From Crateriforma conspicua (GTDB lineage: Bacteria; Planctomycetota; Planctomycetia; Pirellulales; Pirellulaceae), in the NCBI RefSeq assembly GCF_007752935.1, contig NZ_CP036319.1:310001-374000 (forward strand): a DNA stretch of 64,000 nt, given 5' to 3'. The translations under genes and the position numbers were made by a program. The notes beneath the pieces were generated by a model. It ran no database searches and was not told the origin of the DNA. It was given only the letters and a program-made list of their open reading frames with translations. Below, one piece after another: positions 61,680 to 64,000 of this stretch (positions are counted from its first letter, which is position 1; every line of letters starts with the position of its first letter).

Positions 61680-63334
61680 GCGAAGTCGATTCGACACGAT
61701 TGATCGGATTGTTGCGTCGGGTGATTCGCGACTGCCAGAAACTGTACGTCGATTCGGCGAAGTGGTTGGCCAAGCGACACCCGACGTTGATTGATGGACG
61801 CGCGACAGACTTCATCCGTCTGATGGAAGACTTGCATCGCGGGCTGTTGATCAAGGTCTACGTCGAAATCGTTCGCGCCGACGATCGCTGGACGGGTCCT
61901 GAAAAACGTGTCGCGGCCGCGATGATCGAACATCTGTGGAACGAGAAACTGGCCGGCGCGGAGCTACGCGAAGCCGCGATGGGGTTGTTCGAACAAGCCG
62001 ACCGTTTGTCTTGGGCCAGTTTGGTCGCCCCGTTCGTGCGGCACGAACCTTTGGCGGGGGCGCGGGCACAGGTCGAAACCGTGACCTTGCGTTTGGCCAA
62101 CTTGATCGCCAAATGTGACGGGCAAACCATGCCCGAAGAAGCCGATGCCCTGCACCGATTGCAGTATCAAATCGATTCGGCGCTGTACCCGGTCGGTGGT
62201 GCCAAATCGTCCGGCGTCGACCTGGTCGATGACGGTGGACCGTCTCGGCAGGCCAAAGCGGGCCAACCGCCGGTGGTCAAACATGGCACCGCCGTTGAAC
62301 CGGCCGGGCCGCTGACCGATCAGCAGCGTCAGCAGCAATTGAGTTCGGCACGCAAAGAACTGGATTCGTTGATCGGCCTGTCGGCGGTCAAGTCGCGGGT
62401 CAACAGCTACACGAATTTCTTGCGACTGCAGCAACAACGTCGTGACAAAGGCATGTCGACGATGCCGATCAGTCTGCACATGGCTTTCCTGGGGAATCCC
62501 GGGACCGGAAAGACCACGGTGGCTCGCATCATCGGCCAGATCTTGGGCGCGATGGGAACGCTTTCGCGGGGCCATATTGTCGAAACCGACCGCAGCGGCC
62601 TGGTTGCCCAGTACGCCGGCCAAACGGCGGTGAAGACGAACGAATTGGTCGACTCCGCCATGGGCGGTGTGCTGTTCATCGACGAAGCGTACAGCTTGGT
62701 CGATGCGTCAGGGGATGATGCCTACGGTCGCGAAGCCGTGGGCACCTTGCTGAAACGGATGGAAGACAATCGCGACGACTTGGCAGTGATCCTGGCCGGA
62801 TATAGCGGCGAAATGGCCAAGATGATTGAGTCCAATCCGGGTTTGAAGTCTCGCATCAACACCACGATCGACTTTGAAGATTATCGTCCACAGGAATTGG
62901 GCCAGATCTTTGAATTGATGTGTCGCAAGAACCAGTATCAGTTGGATGCAGCGGCACGCCATCGGTTGCTGGTGGGATTCGATCATCTTTATCGCACGCG
63001 TGATCGGCACTTCGGCAACGGACGCTTGGTCCGAAACACTTTCGAAGACACGGTTCGTCGTTTGGCCGATCGAGTCGCCGAAACGACACAGTTGTCCGAG
63101 GACTTGTTAAGCCGGCTGAAAGAAACCGACATCAGTATCAGCGGGACGCAGCGATCGGTCATTGATCAACGGGTGGCGATGCCCCATCGACTGCGAATCG
63201 ATTGCGAAGGCTGTGCGAAGCGTGTTTCGGTTCAACCAGATTCTCTGGGACGTCAGGTGCGTTGTCCGAAATGTCGTCACGTCCAAGCGGTTTTTTGGGC
63301 CGACGTGCACTATGCCGATTCAAAGTGCTCATAG
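61676..63334 (+). CDS. TerB-like/AAA (CbbX-type) ATPase with C-terminal zinc ribbon
   Basis: The product is 552 residues from a GTG overlapping the transporter stop (GTGA at 61676). An N-terminal ~150-residue region looks like a TerB-type helical domain (R-V-A-A-A-M-I-E-H-L-W near residue 75). The AAA core shows G-N-P-G-T-G-K-T-T near residue 273 and Walker B V-L-F-I-D-E-A-Y-S near residue 333, with sensor residues in N-P-G-L-K-S-R near residue 385. C-E-G-C ... C-P-K-C at about residues 508-530 forms a zinc ribbon at the end. It resembles CbbX/SpoVK-like remodelling ATPases. The target is unknown; translational coupling with a peptide transporter is suggestive. Confidence 0.87.
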   Translation: MSEVDSTRLIGLLRRVIRDCQKLYVDSAKWLAKRHPTLIDGRATDFIRLMEDLHRGLLIKVYVEIVRADDRWTGPEKRVAAAMIEHLWNEKLAGAELREAAMGLFEQADRLSWASLVAPFVRHEPLAGARAQVETVTLRLANLIAKCDGQTMPEEADALHRLQYQIDSALYPVGGAKSSGVDLVDDGGPSRQAKAGQPPVVKHGTAVEPAGPLTDQQRQQQLSSARKELDSLIGLSAVKSRVNSYTNFLRLQQQRRDKGMSTMPISLHMAFLGNPGTGKTTVARIIGQILGAMGTLSRGHIVETDRSGLVAQYAGQTAVKTNELVDSAMGGVLFIDEAYSLVDASGDDAYGREAVGTLLKRMEDNRDDLAVILAGYSGEMAKMIESNPGLKSRINTTIDFEDYRPQELGQIFELMCRKNQYQLDAAARHRLLVGFDHLYRTRDRHFGNGRLVRNTFEDTVRRLADRVAETTQLSEDLLSRLKETDISISGTQRSVIDQRVAMPHRLRIDCEGCAKRVSVQPDSLGRQVRCPKCRHVQAVFWADVHYADSKCS

Positions 63335-63377
63335 GAAAGCGAGGCAGCGTCCAGTTTCGGGGCCGATGACGCTGGGG

Positions 63378-64000
63378 TTACTGAGGACGTTGCAAACGCA
63401 TAATGCGGATCGGGTGATCCGGGTCGTCTTCCAGGATGACGCTGTGTTCTTCATAGAACCAGTCGCGGTTCTGAATCCAATCCCGAAATTCGTTGGCGAT
63501 GATTCGATTCGGGTCGCTAAGCAGTACTTCGCCGCCGGGGGACAGGTGATCGCGGACGCACTGATCCAGTTGTGGCCACAGTTCCCGCAGGTAGGTCACG
63601 TCGCTGCCCAGGATCAGCGGAAAGGTCACGCCGTCGATGCGATCAACGCCGAATCGCAGACGCTGGATTTCGCACCGATCGCGGATCGCATGGCTACTCA
63701 TTCGGACCAAGTGCAGTGGATCTTCCACGCCATCGGTCATCGTCACGTTGGCACCGCGTAGGGCGGCGGAGATGCCGGCATGTCCGGTACCACAACCGAG
63801 TTCCAGGACCCGCTGGCCTTCCAATCGGTATCGGTCCAAGAAACGGTCCAAACCCGATGCGGCTCGCCAAGTGGTCGCCCAGAATGGATCGATGACGCCT
63901 TCTTCGCCCGCATCTTGTCGCTCACAGGCCTCGATCAGCATCGCGTCGGGATCCGTCGCGACCGCCAAATTCCAGGTGTGCCCGGCGATCGGGGTCGGTT
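63378..64000 (-). CDS. Class I SAM-dependent methyltransferase, partial (5' end outside window)
   Basis: The frame is open to the window edge; the TTG at 63968 is not the true start, because upstream residues (T-P-I-A-G-H-T-W-N) continue the family pattern. The visible chain has the SAM-binding V-L-E-L-G-C-G-T-G-H-A-G, then M-T-D-G and L-I-L-G-S-D-V-T-Y. This Rossmann layout is typical of METTL/nicotinamide N-methyltransferase-like (methyltransf_16) lysine or small-molecule methyltransferases. The substrate is unknown. It is convergent with the AAA gene, 43 bp apart. Confidence 0.85.
   Translation of the reverse strand, partial: PTPIAGHTWNLAVATDPDAMLIEACERQDAGEEGVIDPFWATTWRAASGLDRFLDRYRLEGQRVLELGCGTGHAGISAALRGANVTMTDGVEDPLHLVRMSSHAIRDRCEIQRLRFGVDRIDGVTFPLILGSDVTYLRELWPQLDQCVRDHLSPGGEVLLSDPNRIIANEFRDWIQNRDWFYEEHSVILEDDPDHPIRIMRLQRPQ

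Overview
The window looks like a chromosomal segment of a planctomycete, most likely a Pirellulaceae relative of Rhodopirellula. This is inferred from gene content: CRTAC1/ASPIC-UnbV FG-GAP proteins beside a multihaem cytochrome with TPRs, a TAT-exported Gfo/Idh/MocA oxidoreductase, a DUF1593 protein, BNR 'sialidase-like' secreted proteins, small membrane proteins starting with NPY-x-x-P motifs, many genes without clear Shine-Dalgarno sites, and high-GC DNA. No taxonomic search could be run.

Region 1 (1-7.64 kb) is the most unusual part. It reads as a mobile-gene-cassette array of a chromosomal integron. Nine imperfect palindromes of about 89-97 bp lie at 436, 800, 1364, 1892, 2454, 3705, 4894, 5690 and 7554. 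Each has an outer ...AAC / GTT... box pair, inner arms that pair with one or two unpaired extra bases in the 5' arm, and a similar central spacer. These are the hallmarks of attC sites. Between them lie single genes or tiny units: a reverse-oriented ParDE-type toxin-antitoxin pair, a reverse-oriented small hypothetical gene, two near-identical 570-bp cassettes without a convincing gene, a small hypothetical protein, a membrane protein with a repeat-rich leader, a serine-hydrolase lipoprotein, an ankyrin protein and an NPY-type membrane protein. An IS3-family element (IS407-like, 5782-7060) sits 2 bp beyond one attC. No integrase gene lies in the window.

Region 2 (7.6-12.3 kb) is accessory-looking. 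It holds a BNR protein, decayed attC-like remnants near 9.4-9.5 kb, small membrane and secreted hypotheticals and a DUF6958 protein.

Region 3 (12.3-64 kb) is ordinary, well-packed chromosome. In order it carries a cytosine deaminase-type enzyme, a GNAT acetyltransferase, a dihydroorotate dehydrogenase-like protein and a flavodoxin-like protein. Next come a PAS-GGDEF-HD signalling protein and a pseudo-receiver-GspE-GspF-pseudopilin operon (a minimal type II secretion/type IV pilus machine whose ATPase has a c-di-GMP-type N-terminus). These are followed by a sugar MFS porter, a VWA-histidine kinase-response regulator operon, a GCS2 carboxylate-amine ligase, an M20 amidohydrolase, a DUF1593 protein, a class III aminotransferase and a DMT permease. 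Then come a polytopic membrane protein, a membrane-anchored MutS-like ATPase, and a respiratory or extracellular-type cluster (two CRTAC1 proteins flanking a 7-haem cytochrome). The last part holds Gfo/Idh, VanZ and kelch proteins, MutL with a 17-bp tandem array abutting its stop codon, a BNR protein, a Deg-family protease, GlgC, a GGDEF protein, a small PVY-rich secreted protein, a POT transporter overlapping a TerB-like/AAA/zinc-ribbon protein, and a methyltransferase cut by the window end.

c-di-GMP enzymes (16.2-18.4 kb and 58.0 kb) and the GspE with a candidate c-di-GMP-binding N-terminus suggest second-messenger control of the secretion/pilus machine.
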